Numbered from the stretch's first letter, positions 51,951-61,000 are shown. The stretch: DNA of 64,000 bases from Chryseobacterium sp. H1D6B (GCF_029892445.1 NZ_JARXVJ010000001.1:3286001-3350000); one strand, 5' to 3'. Made by a program: numbers and translations. Notes: generated from the sequence alone by a model not told the origin.

Positions 51951-53405
51951 TTAGTTACGCAGGAATTGGCCTATATCTGCAGAATCAAAGGTAAAAGCCG
52001 TTTGATTTTCAGATTTATCTAATTTTTTGCTGATCGTTAATGCCCATAAAACTAATTCTTTACAGAAATTTTGATCTTCTATACTTAATCCTGAAGTATT
52101 CTCTTCCACTACTTTTACTAAAGGAGTTATGCTGTTGAGCCTGTTATAAAATTCTTCGTCTGTATCGTTATAGTTGAGTTCAAGATGGTTTTTGTTAAAC
52201 CATTTGATTAAATCGGTGTATGGGGTTTTGATACCTTCTTTTTCCAGTTTAGATATGCGGGGAAATAGAGTTTCAAACTGAACCATGACAGCTTTGTCAA
52301 TTAATATTTTTGCTACATAATCTGCACCTTCCTGCTCTCCTTCATACACCAGTTCAATTTTTCCTGTGATAGAGGGAATAATTGACATAAAATCAAGTAA
52401 GCGGACTGTAGTTTTTTCAGCATTTGATTCAATCAGACGCAGTTTTGCCGCCGCTACTAAATTCTCCATAGCGCTGATAGTAAGACGTGCACTTACGCCG
52501 CTCTTTGCATCTACATATTCGCTGTCACGGGCTGCAAAAGCTACTTCTTCTAAAAGATCTTTAGCCAGATCAGGAATTTGTATCTGTGATTTATCTTCGG
52601 ATGAAATCAAGGCTTCCTGTTCTGTAATCTGTCTGGCAAGAGCAATTGTTTTCGGGTAATGGGTGAAAATTTGGGATCCGATTCTATCTTTCAAAGGAGT
52701 TACAATACTTCCTCTATTGGTATAATCTTCAGGATTTGCTGTAAATACAAATTGAATATCGAGAGGCATTCTCAATTGAAATCCGCGGATCTGAATATCG
52801 CCTTCCTGTAAAATATTAAATAAAGAAACCTGGATACGAGCTTGTAAATCAGGAAGTTCATTCAATACAAATATAGAACGGTTGGCACGGGGAATCATTC
52901 CGTAATGTAAAACACGTTCATCGGAATAGGGCAGTTTTAAAGTAGCTGCTTTAATAGGGTCTATATCACCAATCAAATCAGCAACATTCACATCCGGCGT
53001 AGCCAGTTTTTCAAAGAAACGGTCGGAGCGGTGTACCCATGAAATTGGGGTTTCATCACCATGTTCTGCAATAAGATCTCGTGCATATTTTGAGATCGGC
53101 TGAAAAGGATTGTCATTAATCTCAGATCCTTTTACAATGGGCATATATTCATCAAGAAGATTGACCATGCTTCTTGCAATCTTTGTTTTTGCCTGTCCGC
53201 GTAGCCCTAATAAATTAATATGATGGCCGGCAAGAATAGCTTTTTTTAATTGAGGAACCACGGAATCTTCATATCCCCATAGTCCTTCAAATACAGGTTC
53301 TTTAGCTTTAATTCGCGCAATTAAGTTGGCCTGGATTTCTTCATTAATCGTTTTATCAGTATAACCAGAATTTTTTAATTCTTTGAATGTAATATCGTTT
53401 TTCAT
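51951..53405 (-). CDS. MoxR/BchI-like AAA+ ATPase
   Basis: 484 aa. Walker A is LLGLRGQAKTKIARSMVNLL; the Walker B region reads SIFVLNELPDLQARIQVSLF, with Asn in place of the first Asp, and sensor/arginine parts follow (FTANPEDYTNRGSIVTPLKD). This Mg-chelatase-type subgroup works with a VWA-domain partner to remodel or insert metals into a protein target. The VWA gene starts 6 bp upstream on the same strand, so they form an operon. Confidence 0.9.
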   Translation of the reverse strand: MKNDITFKELKNSGYTDKTINEEIQANLIARIKAKEPVFEGLWGYEDSVVPQLKKAILAGHHINLLGLRGQAKTKIARSMVNLLDEYMPIVKGSEINDNPFQPISKYARDLIAEHGDETPISWVHRSDRFFEKLATPDVNVADLIGDIDPIKAATLKLPYSDERVLHYGMIPRANRSIFVLNELPDLQARIQVSLFNILQEGDIQIRGFQLRMPLDIQFVFTANPEDYTNRGSIVTPLKDRIGSQIFTHYPKTIALARQITEQEALISSEDKSQIQIPDLAKDLLEEVAFAARDSEYVDAKSGVSARLTISAMENLVAAAKLRLIESNAEKTTVRLLDFMSIIPSITGKIELVYEGEQEGADYVAKILIDKAVMVQFETLFPRISKLEKEGIKTPYTDLIKWFNKNHLELNYNDTDEEFYNRLNSITPLVKVVEENTSGLSIEDQNFCKELVLWALTISKKLDKSENQTAFTFDSADIGQFLRN

Positions 53406-53411
53406 TTTCTT

Positions 53412-54554
53412 TTATATTCTCTTTATTCTATTTTTTTCGTAATCTTCAAAAATCATTTGTCCTAAGCCTGACAGGCCTGTTAAAAAGGCTTTTCCTTTAT
53501 TCTGAGCTGTAAAGGCTTCCACAAATTTACGCAGATAAGGATCTTGGGCGATCATAAAGGTAGTGATAGGAATTTTCAGCTTTCTGGCTTGTGCAGCTTT
53601 GTTAAGGCACTGGGAAATAATCATTTCATCTAACCCGTTGCTGTTCATATAAAATTCTCCATTGGGTAACTGAATACAGCTTGGTTTTCCATCAGTTATC
53701 ATGAAAATCTGTTTGTTGGTATTTCTTTTTCTGCGGAGAATGTCCATCGCCAGTTCTAGGCCGGCAACGGTGTTGGTATGATAAGGTCCGACTTTTAAGT
53801 AGGGGAGATCTTTGATTTTAATAGGCCATGCTTCGTTTCCAAAGACAATAATATCAATGGAATCTTTAGGATATTTTCTATTAATTAATTCCACCAATGC
53901 CATGGCTACTTTTTTGGCAGGTGTAATGCGGTCTTCACCATACAAAATCATGGAGTGGCTGATGTCGATCATCAAAACAGTACTCATCTGTGCTTTATGC
54001 TTGGTTTCCTCTACAATAAGGTCATCTTCTGTAAGCCGGAGATCTGAAATTCCGTTGTTGATCTGTGCATTTTTTAAGCTTTCAGTCATATTCACCGTAG
54101 ATAAGTCATCTCCATATTGAAAGGAACGGTTTTCGCCGTCTCGTTCATCACCGATTCCTGTTTTCGTGGTGCGGTGGTTTCCAACGCCGCTCTTTTTCAG
54201 CTTTCCAAAAATCTGGTCTAAGGCGTACTCGCGTAAAGCAGACTCCAGTTTGGCGGTCAATATATTTTTGCCTTTTCCCGTTCCTGAATTTCCGTCTTTA
54301 GGATCATCTTCTTCCTTAATGTAGCCCCGTTTCTTTAAATCTTCTTCAAAATCCTGAAGAGAATATTCATCGTCAAAAATGTCATATTCTTTATCAAGCA
54401 TATCGAGCCATTCAAAAGCCTCTTCAATATCACCTGAAGTGTGGGTAAGCAGATCTTTGAACACATCGAATACCCGGTCAAAATGTGATATTTCCTCCGG
54501 AACATGTTTACTGAACGTAAAGCCTTTTTTTAAATTAAAATCTTTATTGGTCAT
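53412..54554 (-). CDS. VWA-domain partner of the MoxR-type ATPase
   Basis: 380 aa. The N-terminal 180 residues are charged and unrecognised (about 60 acidic/basic positions in the first hundred). The C-terminal half is a von Willebrand A domain with the MIDAS DxSxS in VLMIDISHSMILYGEDR, a Thr/Asp-bearing FMITDGKPSC, and GLDEMIISQCLNKAAQARK. The target of the pair is not identifiable. It overlaps no other gene and precedes the ATPase. Confidence 0.88.
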   Translation of the reverse strand: MTNKDFNLKKGFTFSKHVPEEISHFDRVFDVFKDLLTHTSGDIEEAFEWLDMLDKEYDIFDDEYSLQDFEEDLKKRGYIKEEDDPKDGNSGTGKGKNILTAKLESALREYALDQIFGKLKKSGVGNHRTTKTGIGDERDGENRSFQYGDDLSTVNMTESLKNAQINNGISDLRLTEDDLIVEETKHKAQMSTVLMIDISHSMILYGEDRITPAKKVAMALVELINRKYPKDSIDIIVFGNEAWPIKIKDLPYLKVGPYHTNTVAGLELAMDILRRKRNTNKQIFMITDGKPSCIQLPNGEFYMNSNGLDEMIISQCLNKAAQARKLKIPITTFMIAQDPYLRKFVEAFTAQNKGKAFLTGLSGLGQMIFEDYEKNRIKRI

Positions 54555-55108
54555 AAGGGGATGAAGCTGTTTTGCTGTTACTTGATTTAGATACTAAGAT
54601 ATAAGATAATAGTTGGAATCTAGATTCGTTAAATAGTTATTAACGTTTTTTTCTGAGTTGAAAGGTATTTGTGATGCAAATATTTGATATTTCTTTACTT
54701 TATTTTAAACGATACAAGTTAAGAATATATCATATCAAAACTATCGCATTAAAAATAGAAAATACTAATAGTAGTGATAAGAAATTAGAATATAATAGGA
54801 GCGAAAATTTTCAAGGGTGTTATTTTAGAAATTAGCAGTATTGATATTAGATAGAGTACTAAGTAATTCTAAAACATATTGAATATAAGTGAAATTCTGA
54901 GATTTCATTAAGTATTTTGATCGTAAGCAAGAATTTAATTCTCTGGTTTTATATGATATAAACAAGTGTAAAAAAACAAAAATTACTTTAACTTTGTATG
55001 AATGGTATACGCCAATTATTAAATTTTCAGTAATAATATTATATCATTTAAAAACTAATACCAAATGGGCTTAAACAATCAGGAAATTAATTTAGCTGAT
55101 AAATAGAT
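54555..55108. other. Intergenic region with the kinase promoter
   Basis: 554 bp, AT-rich, between divergent genes. TAACTTTG at 54989-54996 is a consensus -7 box for the histidine kinase, leaving a 5' UTR of about 108 nt. No ORF, tRNA or terminator is evident, and the ATCGATATATATCGAT motif found downstream is absent here. Confidence 0.55.
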
Positions 55109-56842
55109 ATGAAATATAAATTCTTAAATTTTAAGTTGAGGAAAATTGTTCATTATTCATTGATCGTATGTATTTTGCTGATACAGATGATTATAGCAGT
55201 GTTTTTTTACAACGAATTTGTCAATGAAAAAAAATTGAAGTTCATCTATGATCAGTTGGAAAAAAGCCGGTCATTGGAAGGGCTTACCGATAATTCAAGA
55301 AGAGATTTCATGAATGCGCAGAATTATCTTCAAAAATATATGATCAGCCAGGATGATAAGGATCTGGAGTTATATTTTCAATCTCTTAGAAAGCTTAACA
55401 ACAATTTTGATAAGATCAATGAGTTTGAAAACACTACTCCAAGATTAAAAAATAATTTAGCACAGCAAAGAAAAGATACACTTAAAGAGACAAGTCTAAA
55501 AACATTAATAGATTCTGTATATCAGTATTCTCTGAATCCGCCTGCAAAAATTCAGGATAAACCATATGAATTGGAAAAGTACAAGAATACTTTTGAAGAT
55601 TTCAAGATACAAACCCATACCTATTCTGATACAATCAAAAAGAAAAGCCTGGTAGGACGTTTAAAAGATGCCATATCAGGAAAAGTTAATGTACAGAAAG
55701 AAAGCACTATTGTTACCCTGACTAAAAACAAAGATTCGGACCTATCAAAGGTAAAATCAGAAATGGATAGTGTAATAAAATCTATGGATAAGCATTATTC
55801 GGCTGAAGTTAAAAAAATCCAATTGTATACCGCCCAAAATCAGCAGAAGAGTGTGCAGTTTTATGGTAATTTCAGTAAGTTGTTGGTTTACAGCAACGGA
55901 CTGATCAATATTTACGAAAATGCCATTAGAGGCTTTAAGTCAGAATTAGAAAAAGAGCAGATCAAACAGAGTTCAATCAATAATAAAATCAGAACGTATT
56001 TGGTGCTTGGATTAATGATCTTAATGTTCATTGTATCGATTCTCATCATGTATTTTACAAGGGTCGCATTTATATACGAATGGAAACTTAATGCTGCGAA
56101 TGAAGAGATTAAAAATAATCTTAATTTCAAAAACAGAATATTAGGAATGCTGAGCCACGAATTAAGATCTCCGTTGAAAATTATTAATATCTTTATTGAT
56201 AAGATCAACAGAACTACAAAGGATGATACTATAAAGGAATATCTTAAATCAATAAAGTTTACAAACAGTACCCTGCTGATACAATCTAACCAGATCTTAG
56301 AATACACAAAAAATCAGGAAGCCGGAAAACAGCTTATCAAAAAGGTTTTCAATCTTAAAGATGAGATTAACTCTATTGTAACAGCCATTACTCCTTATAT
56401 AGAAACCAGAAATAATAAGTTCATAGTAACAGATGGAATACCTTCGGATATGGTTGTATATTCAGACAATATCAAGATCAACCAGGTATTTATGAACATT
56501 CTGGGAAATGCCAACAAGTTTACAGAAAATGGACAGATCGACCTTACAATGACTACCGAATTAATAAGTGAAAATAAAATTTCCTTGATAACAACAGTAG
56601 GGGATACCGGGGCAGGAATATCGGAATCCGATCTCAAGAACATTTTTGAACCTTATTATCAGGGAGCGGTGTCAAGCGAAATAGACAATCTCGGTGCCGG
56701 TTTAGGATTAAACTTATGCAAAGAAATTGTAGAACTTTTTAACGGTGATATATCTGTTTCAAGTAAACTATATAAAGGAACACAAGTGACATTCAGTATA
56801 AATTTAAATATCAATGATGATGGAATCACAAATGGAGAATAA
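55109..56842 (+). CDS. Membrane sensor histidine kinase
   Basis: 577 aa. Helix 1 lies at about residues 15-33 (SLIVCILLIQMIIAVFFYNE), then a helical extracytoplasmic domain of about 270 residues with no named fold, helix 2 near 300-320 (YLVLGLMILMFIVSILIMYF), a HisKA region (LGMLSHELRSPLKIINIF, His about 350), and a HATPase domain: N box FMNILGNANKFTENG, G boxes DTGAGISESDLK and GAGLGLNLCKEIVELF. It should phosphorylate the next gene product, whose frame starts inside or right after its stop. Signal unknown. Confidence 0.93.
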   Translation: MKYKFLNFKLRKIVHYSLIVCILLIQMIIAVFFYNEFVNEKKLKFIYDQLEKSRSLEGLTDNSRRDFMNAQNYLQKYMISQDDKDLELYFQSLRKLNNNFDKINEFENTTPRLKNNLAQQRKDTLKETSLKTLIDSVYQYSLNPPAKIQDKPYELEKYKNTFEDFKIQTHTYSDTIKKKSLVGRLKDAISGKVNVQKESTIVTLTKNKDSDLSKVKSEMDSVIKSMDKHYSAEVKKIQLYTAQNQQKSVQFYGNFSKLLVYSNGLINIYENAIRGFKSELEKEQIKQSSINNKIRTYLVLGLMILMFIVSILIMYFTRVAFIYEWKLNAANEEIKNNLNFKNRILGMLSHELRSPLKIINIFIDKINRTTKDDTIKEYLKSIKFTNSTLLIQSNQILEYTKNQEAGKQLIKKVFNLKDEINSIVTAITPYIETRNNKFIVTDGIPSDMVVYSDNIKINQVFMNILGNANKFTENGQIDLTMTTELISENKISLITTVGDTGAGISESDLKNIFEPYYQGAVSSEIDNLGAGLGLNLCKEIVELFNGDISVSSKLYKGTQVTFSINLNINDDGITNGE

Positions 56843-57473
56843 AGAGATTACATTTCTTTTAGCAGATGATCACAGTATTGTGAGACAGGGAGTTCAGATC
56901 ATCATCAATGAAATTTTTCCAAATGCTAAAATTTATCACACTTCATCTCTGCAGCAGGTTGTAGAACAGGTGAAATTAAAGCAAATTGACATCGCTGTAA
57001 TTGATGCCCATTTTCCAGATGGGAACAGCCTGCATATTTTGTCAGAAATAAAAAATGCGAAACCCGAGATTAAAATTTTAATTTTTTCAGGTCTTGAAGA
57101 ACAGCTGCATGCGCTTAAATATATTAATGCCGGAGCTAACGGATATCTGAGTAAATTAAGCGAAGAAGAAGAGGTAAAGCAGGCTGTTTTAAGCATTGTA
57201 CACAAGGGTGAATATATTTCTGCGGTTGTTCAGAACTTATTAGTGCAGTTCGCATCCGATCCCAATGCTATTAATCCTCTTAGCGGTTTAACGAAGAGAG
57301 AATTACAAATTGCGGCCATGTATGCAGAAGGATACGGAAATCTGGAAATTGCAAATCATCTGGATATAAAGCAAAATACAGTAAGTACGATTAAAAAGAA
57401 CATATTTGATAAATTAAAAATAGAAAATCTTGTTGAGCTTATTGAGCTTATCAAAACTCATCATAATATGTAG
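56832..57473 (+). CDS. NarL/FixJ-type response regulator
   Basis: 213 aa from MENKEITFLLADDHS; three ATGs in frame at 56814-56820 are possible. The REC domain has the acidic pair in LLADDHS, phospho-acceptor Asp in IAVIDAHFPDGNSL and Lys in YLSKLSEEE. The LuxR-type HTH follows: LTKRELQIAAMYAEGYGNLE then QNTVSTIKKNIFDKL. The start overlaps the kinase gene, so the two are coupled. Three tandem units, each carrying a palindrome, start 54 bp after its stop and are its most likely targets. Confidence 0.93.
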   Translation: MENKEITFLLADDHSIVRQGVQIIINEIFPNAKIYHTSSLQQVVEQVKLKQIDIAVIDAHFPDGNSLHILSEIKNAKPEIKILIFSGLEEQLHALKYINAGANGYLSKLSEEEEVKQAVLSIVHKGEYISAVVQNLLVQFASDPNAINPLSGLTKRELQIAAMYAEGYGNLEIANHLDIKQNTVSTIKKNIFDKLKIENLVELIELIKTHHNM

Positions 57474-57549
57474 GTTTTTAAATTCGTTTTTTCACTTCAA
57501 TACTTCTACATTTTTAAAATAATTATATCGATAAATATCTATGTGTTTG

Positions 57550-57563
57550 TCGATATATATCGA
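57550..57563. promoter_or_regulatory. Operator-like palindrome of unit 1
   Basis: TCGATATATATCGA, perfect 14-bp palindrome, about 53 bp upstream of the expected start. A smaller TATCGATA stands at 57526-57533. The same site recurs in the other two units. Confidence 0.65.
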
Positions 57564-57609
57564 TGTGGTTTGTAGATAATTTTATTCCGGGATGTTGTTA
57601 CTTTGCAGC

Positions 57610-57847
57610 AGAGAAATTCACCAATTGAAAACACAAATGAGTGAAAATACACAAATGAATGAGAAAAAATAATTAGACACAAGTGATGAAATTAAATAGA
57701 GTGTACAAATAACTTTTGACCAGCTTCTTGAAGCTTTATTCAATAAAGCTTTATAAAAAAACACAAAATAATATAAAGAAGCAAAATTGGTATTGTAAGG
57801 TTATTTGGCACGCACAAAAAAAGGAGGCTTTTGTCTCTTTTTTTGTG
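57610..57847 (+). ncRNA. Predicted small RNA, unit 1
   Basis: About 238 nt from the start predicted after TTACTTTG (57598-57605), with TTTG 25 nt further upstream, to the terminator (AAAAAAAGGAG ... CTCTTTTTTT, 57815-57847). It contains ACAAATGA-type repeats (four variants within 90 nt) and mutually exclusive hairpins AGCTTC-TT-GAAGCT and AAGCTTTA-TTCAA-TAAAGCTT. The only short ORFs (11 and 8 codons) are not conserved between units, so a noncoding role is favoured. Start and end are inferred. Confidence 0.65.
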
Positions 57848-57916
57848 TTTAATATTTCTAAACAAAAATCCACAGCTTGAAAAAAGTTGTTTTTATAGAT
57901 AAATATCTATGCTTTA

Positions 57917-57932
57917 ATCGATATATATCGAT
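57917..57932. promoter_or_regulatory. Operator-like palindrome of unit 2
   Basis: ATCGATATATATCGAT, perfect 16-bp palindrome in the same place relative to the promoter as in unit 1. The upstream small palindrome is altered to TATAGATA. Confidence 0.65.
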
Positions 57933-57977
57933 ACAGTTTGTAGATAATTTTATTCCGGGATGTTGTTACTTTGCAGC

Positions 57978-58215
57978 AGAGAAATTCACCAATTGAAAAA
58001 CACAAATGAGTGAAAAGGCACAAATGAATGAGAAAAAATAATTAGACACAAGTGATGAAATTAAATAGAGTGTACAAATAACTTTTGACCAGCTTCTTGA
58101 AGCTTTATTCAATAAAGCTTTATAAAAAAACACAAAATAATATAAAGAAGCGAAATTGGTATTGTAAGGTTATTTGGCACGCACAAAAAAAGGAGGCTTT
58201 TGTCTCCTTTTTTTG
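57978..58215 (+). ncRNA. Predicted small RNA, unit 2
   Basis: About 238 nt, nearly identical to unit 1, from after TTACTTTG (57966-57973) to the terminator GGAG-GCTTTTGT-CTCC followed by T residues (to 58215). The terminator stem is more perfect than in unit 1. The 11-codon ORF shows two coding changes from unit 1 (Asn to Lys, Thr to Ala) among few differences, which argues against a conserved peptide. Confidence 0.65.
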
Positions 58216-58286
58216 TGTTTAATATTTCTAAACAAAAATCCACAGCTTGAAAAAAGTTGTTTTTATCGATAAATATCTATGCTTTA

Positions 58287-58302
58287 ATCGATATATATCG
58301 AT
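58287..58302. promoter_or_regulatory. Operator-like palindrome of unit 3
   Basis: ATCGATATATATCGAT at the same relative place, with TATCGATA 13 bp upstream as in unit 1. Promoter elements are intact even though the transcript body has diverged. Confidence 0.65.
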
Positions 58303-58347
58303 GCAGTTTGTAGATAATTTTATTCCGGGATGTTGTTACTTTGCAGC

Positions 58348-58573
58348 AGAGAAATTCACCAATTGAAAACACAAATGAGTGAAAATACACAAATGAATGA
58401 GAAAAAATAATTAGACACAAGTGATGAAATTAAATAGAGTGTAGAAATAACTTTTTAACCAACTTCTTGAAAGCTGATTTATAAAAAAAACACAAAATAA
58501 TATAAAGAAGTGAAATTGGTATTTTACGTTATTTGACACACAAAAAAAGGAGGCTTTTGTCTCCTTTTTTTTG
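58348..58573 (+). ncRNA. Predicted small RNA, unit 3 (diverged)
   Basis: About 226 nt. The first 90 nt match the other units, but the TTATTCAATAAAGC hairpin arm is deleted and nearby bases differ. The terminator (GGAG-GCTTTTGT-CTCC then T) is intact. Either a specialised copy or one in decay. Confidence 0.6.
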
Positions 58574-58777
58574 TTATCGATATTTCTAAACAAAGGACCT
58601 GCAATTAAAAAAAAGCGTAGATTTCCCGGAATAGTATACTTTTAAGATCAGCTTTATAAGTTTAAAAGTTTGGGAATAAATTAGCAGCCTTTAAGATCAC
58701 GACTTATTCAAATCTATAATTTGCTTTTATGCAAAGAGTCTGGTCTCTTTTCCCAGCAGTTGTAATGCAGGTATTCT

Positions 58778-59278
58778 TTACTTTACACTTTCAGTTCCGC
58801 GCAATAGTATTTTAAACTTCTCAATTTGTCGTCTATGGCGCAAAACATGTAAGACAGCATGTTCTGTTATTTGTTCAATATCGTACGTTTGTCCCCAGGA
58901 AGTCACTATTTTTTTCTTGTTATCAAGCTGTTCAAGCTGATGATCTGTAATATTTTTAAATGTCTCTGCAGTGAAAGCAAAAAAAGCGGCTAAGTCTTCC
59001 TGATAATCTGATACAGAAGGCCGGAGAACGTCAGCAATGTAATTTATTTTTTCTCCGGATAATTTCCGAATATAAATAGCATAAGCGTACCCGGAACCTA
59101 TAACGTGTGCAAGTACCGATTGAATAGATTTACAAGTTGCATCTACTGTTTCGTTATCGACAATTGTTTTAAGTTCTTGATCGGTAATGTCTGAAATGGT
59201 TTGACTTAAATCTAAAACAGCTCTTTCATATTCGTCAAGCAATGCTCCGACAGCACCTTGTCTGTATGTTTTAATCAT
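58778..59278 (-). CDS. DinB-family protein
   Basis: 166 aa from MIKTYRQGAVGALLDEYERA (ATG 59278; the frame extends to 59380). A four-helix-bundle fold with His residues in the expected places: SVLAHVIGSGYAYAIYIRKL and, near the end, ITEHAVLHVLRHRRQIEKF, with the HxxxH pair that binds metal in this family. Members include thiol S-transferases (bacillithiol, mycothiol) and others of unknown role. It is monocistronic. Confidence 0.85.
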   Translation of the reverse strand: MIKTYRQGAVGALLDEYERAVLDLSQTISDITDQELKTIVDNETVDATCKSIQSVLAHVIGSGYAYAIYIRKLSGEKINYIADVLRPSVSDYQEDLAAFFAFTAETFKNITDHQLEQLDNKKKIVTSWGQTYDIEQITEHAVLHVLRHRRQIEKFKILLRGTESVK

Positions 59279-59499
59279 TATATTGTGTTTCGTAAATTGT
59301 ATTGTTGGGATTTGTATAAAATTGTCATTAAAATTTTGGAACTTAACGCTGATGGAAGAAATGATGAGTCCGATAAGCATAGCAGTAAAGTTAATAAAAA
59401 ATGCGAAAATGAGTATTTGGATGAATTAGATGCTATACGAATTTAAATCTTTAAATTCGTAAGAGATGTCTAGCTTAATTTAATTTATAAATCATTGAT

Positions 59500-60915
59500 A
59501 TGAATGCAATCAGACCGGCAATTTATATTGTTATTTTTTTTATGTTTTATCCCGCCTCCATGTTCAAAGCATGTACCATTTTTATGGCTAATGACGGTAA
59601 AAATGTATGGATCGGGAATAATGAAGATGAAAGTTCTGATATGAAGTATCGATTTTGGTACTTTCCAAGAGAAAATAAAGCTTTTGGATATATGCTGTGG
59701 TCAGAAAAACACGACGGCTATGATGCTCTGATGTGGCAGTATCCACAGGGAGGACTCAATGAATTTGGGCTTTTTATGGATTATACGGCAATAGATGAAA
59801 TTCCGGTTACCATTGATCCGTTAAAAAAAACGAGGGAACAGGAAGTTGTGAATGATATTCTAAAAACCTGTAAAACGGTTAAAGAGGCTTTAGCTTTTAT
59901 CAAGCAGTTCAATCTTGTGAAACTTTCTGGAGCACAGCTTTTTATAGGAGATGCCACAGGAGATTATGCAGCAGTTCATGGAAATTATGTGGTAGAAAAA
60001 ACAGATAGAAATTTTTCATTAACAAATTACTGCATTGCAGACGGACACAAAGAAGCTTGTTGGAGAAGGGAAACTGCAGGCTTAAAGCTTACGGCCTTTA
60101 AATCATTTAATTCCTATAATATCTCTGGGATTCTTAAAGAGACTGCTCAAAAATGGCCGGGAGACGTGGTGACCAATTATTCCATGGCTGTTAATTTAAA
60201 AAAACAGGAAATGACCCTTTATTTAAAAAATGATTTTAAAACGCCTAAAATTATTAATCTTTCAGAGAAGCTTAAAAAAGGAAAACATTCCAATGATATT
60301 TCAGACTATTTTCCGGTTGGTTTAGCTAAAATTTTAAAAGAGGAATATGAAAAAAAAGGAATTTCAGGAACTGTTACTTTATATAGTGAACTGAGAGAAA
60401 AACAATTTGAAGCATATAATTTTAATAATGGCGATGCTTTACAGTTTGCCATTAATTTAATTTCTGAAAATAAGATTGAAGAGGCCATACAATTTCTTTC
60501 CATTCTGAAAAAATACGAACCAGATAGTAAAGATATAAATGACTGGATGGGTATTGCCAATAAATATAATAAGAATGCTCTCTTAGGTAACTCTTATTTC
60601 GACAAAGTGCTTACAAAGTATTCTGATGATTATCTTGCGACGCTATTTTACAAAAAGAAAGACCATAAAGTTATATTTAAGATCAATGAATGGAGCGGTG
60701 CTCAAAATGTAAAGCTGATCGGTGATTTTACAGGCTGGCTTAAAGAACCCATAAAGATGGAAAAGAAAGAGGGGTACTGGTATTGTGAAGTTTCAATTCC
60801 AGATGGAACCTATAAATATAAATTTTTAGTAGATGACGTTTATTATCTTCCGGATCCTATTAATCTTATGTATATATGGAAAGGAGATAATATTAATTCT
60901 GTTCTCTATCTTTAA
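59500..60915 (+). CDS. Exported Ntn-hydrolase fused to a glycogen-binding-type (CBM48-like) domain
   Basis: 471 aa. An N-terminal hydrophobic signal is followed by ACTIFMANDGKNVWIGNNED, where Cys (residue 25) would be the N-terminal nucleophile of a penicillin-V-acylase/choloylglycine-hydrolase-like enzyme. QYPQGGLNEFGLFMDYTA and SLTNYCIADGH fit this fold. A TPR-like linker lies at about residues 305-385, and the last 80 residues (VKLIGDFTGWLKEPIKMEKK then YWYCEVSIPDGTYKYKFLVD) match AMPK/CBM48 glycogen-binding modules. The fusion is unusual. Substrate unknown; an amide of a sugar-bearing compound is conjecture. Confidence 0.78.
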   Translation: MNAIRPAIYIVIFFMFYPASMFKACTIFMANDGKNVWIGNNEDESSDMKYRFWYFPRENKAFGYMLWSEKHDGYDALMWQYPQGGLNEFGLFMDYTAIDEIPVTIDPLKKTREQEVVNDILKTCKTVKEALAFIKQFNLVKLSGAQLFIGDATGDYAAVHGNYVVEKTDRNFSLTNYCIADGHKEACWRRETAGLKLTAFKSFNSYNISGILKETAQKWPGDVVTNYSMAVNLKKQEMTLYLKNDFKTPKIINLSEKLKKGKHSNDISDYFPVGLAKILKEEYEKKGISGTVTLYSELREKQFEAYNFNNGDALQFAINLISENKIEEAIQFLSILKKYEPDSKDINDWMGIANKYNKNALLGNSYFDKVLTKYSDDYLATLFYKKKDHKVIFKINEWSGAQNVKLIGDFTGWLKEPIKMEKKEGYWYCEVSIPDGTYKYKFLVDDVYYLPDPINLMYIWKGDNINSVLYL

Positions 60916-61000
60916 AAAACAAATTATTACAGTTTCAATTTTAAAGCTGATTTGACTCAAGTATTTTAAATGGCTAAAATTATTATCTTAGCTTAAAAGT

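Larger units (their letters stand above)
57527..58584 (+). repeat. Three tandem 368-370 bp units
   Basis: Units start at 57527, 57895 and 58265 (landmark CCGGGATGTTG at spacing 368 and 370). Units 1 and 2 differ at only about a dozen positions, mostly upstream of the promoter; unit 3 matches unit 2 over the first half, then has lost one arm of an internal hairpin and diverges. Each unit holds, in order, palindrome, promoter-like box, a transcript-sized AT-rich stretch, and a terminator. The pattern indicates duplication of a whole gene with its control region. Confidence 0.92.

Noticed and set aside
57647..57682. 11-codon ORF (MSENTQMNEKK) in the tandem units as a peptide gene
   Set aside because: Unit 2 differs by two amino-acid changes while surrounding noncoding bases are kept, and the second small ORF is truncated in unit 3, so selection for a peptide is not supported.
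57527..58584. CRISPR array
   Set aside because: Repeats are about 370 bp, nearly identical throughout, have no unique spacers, and no cas genes are present.
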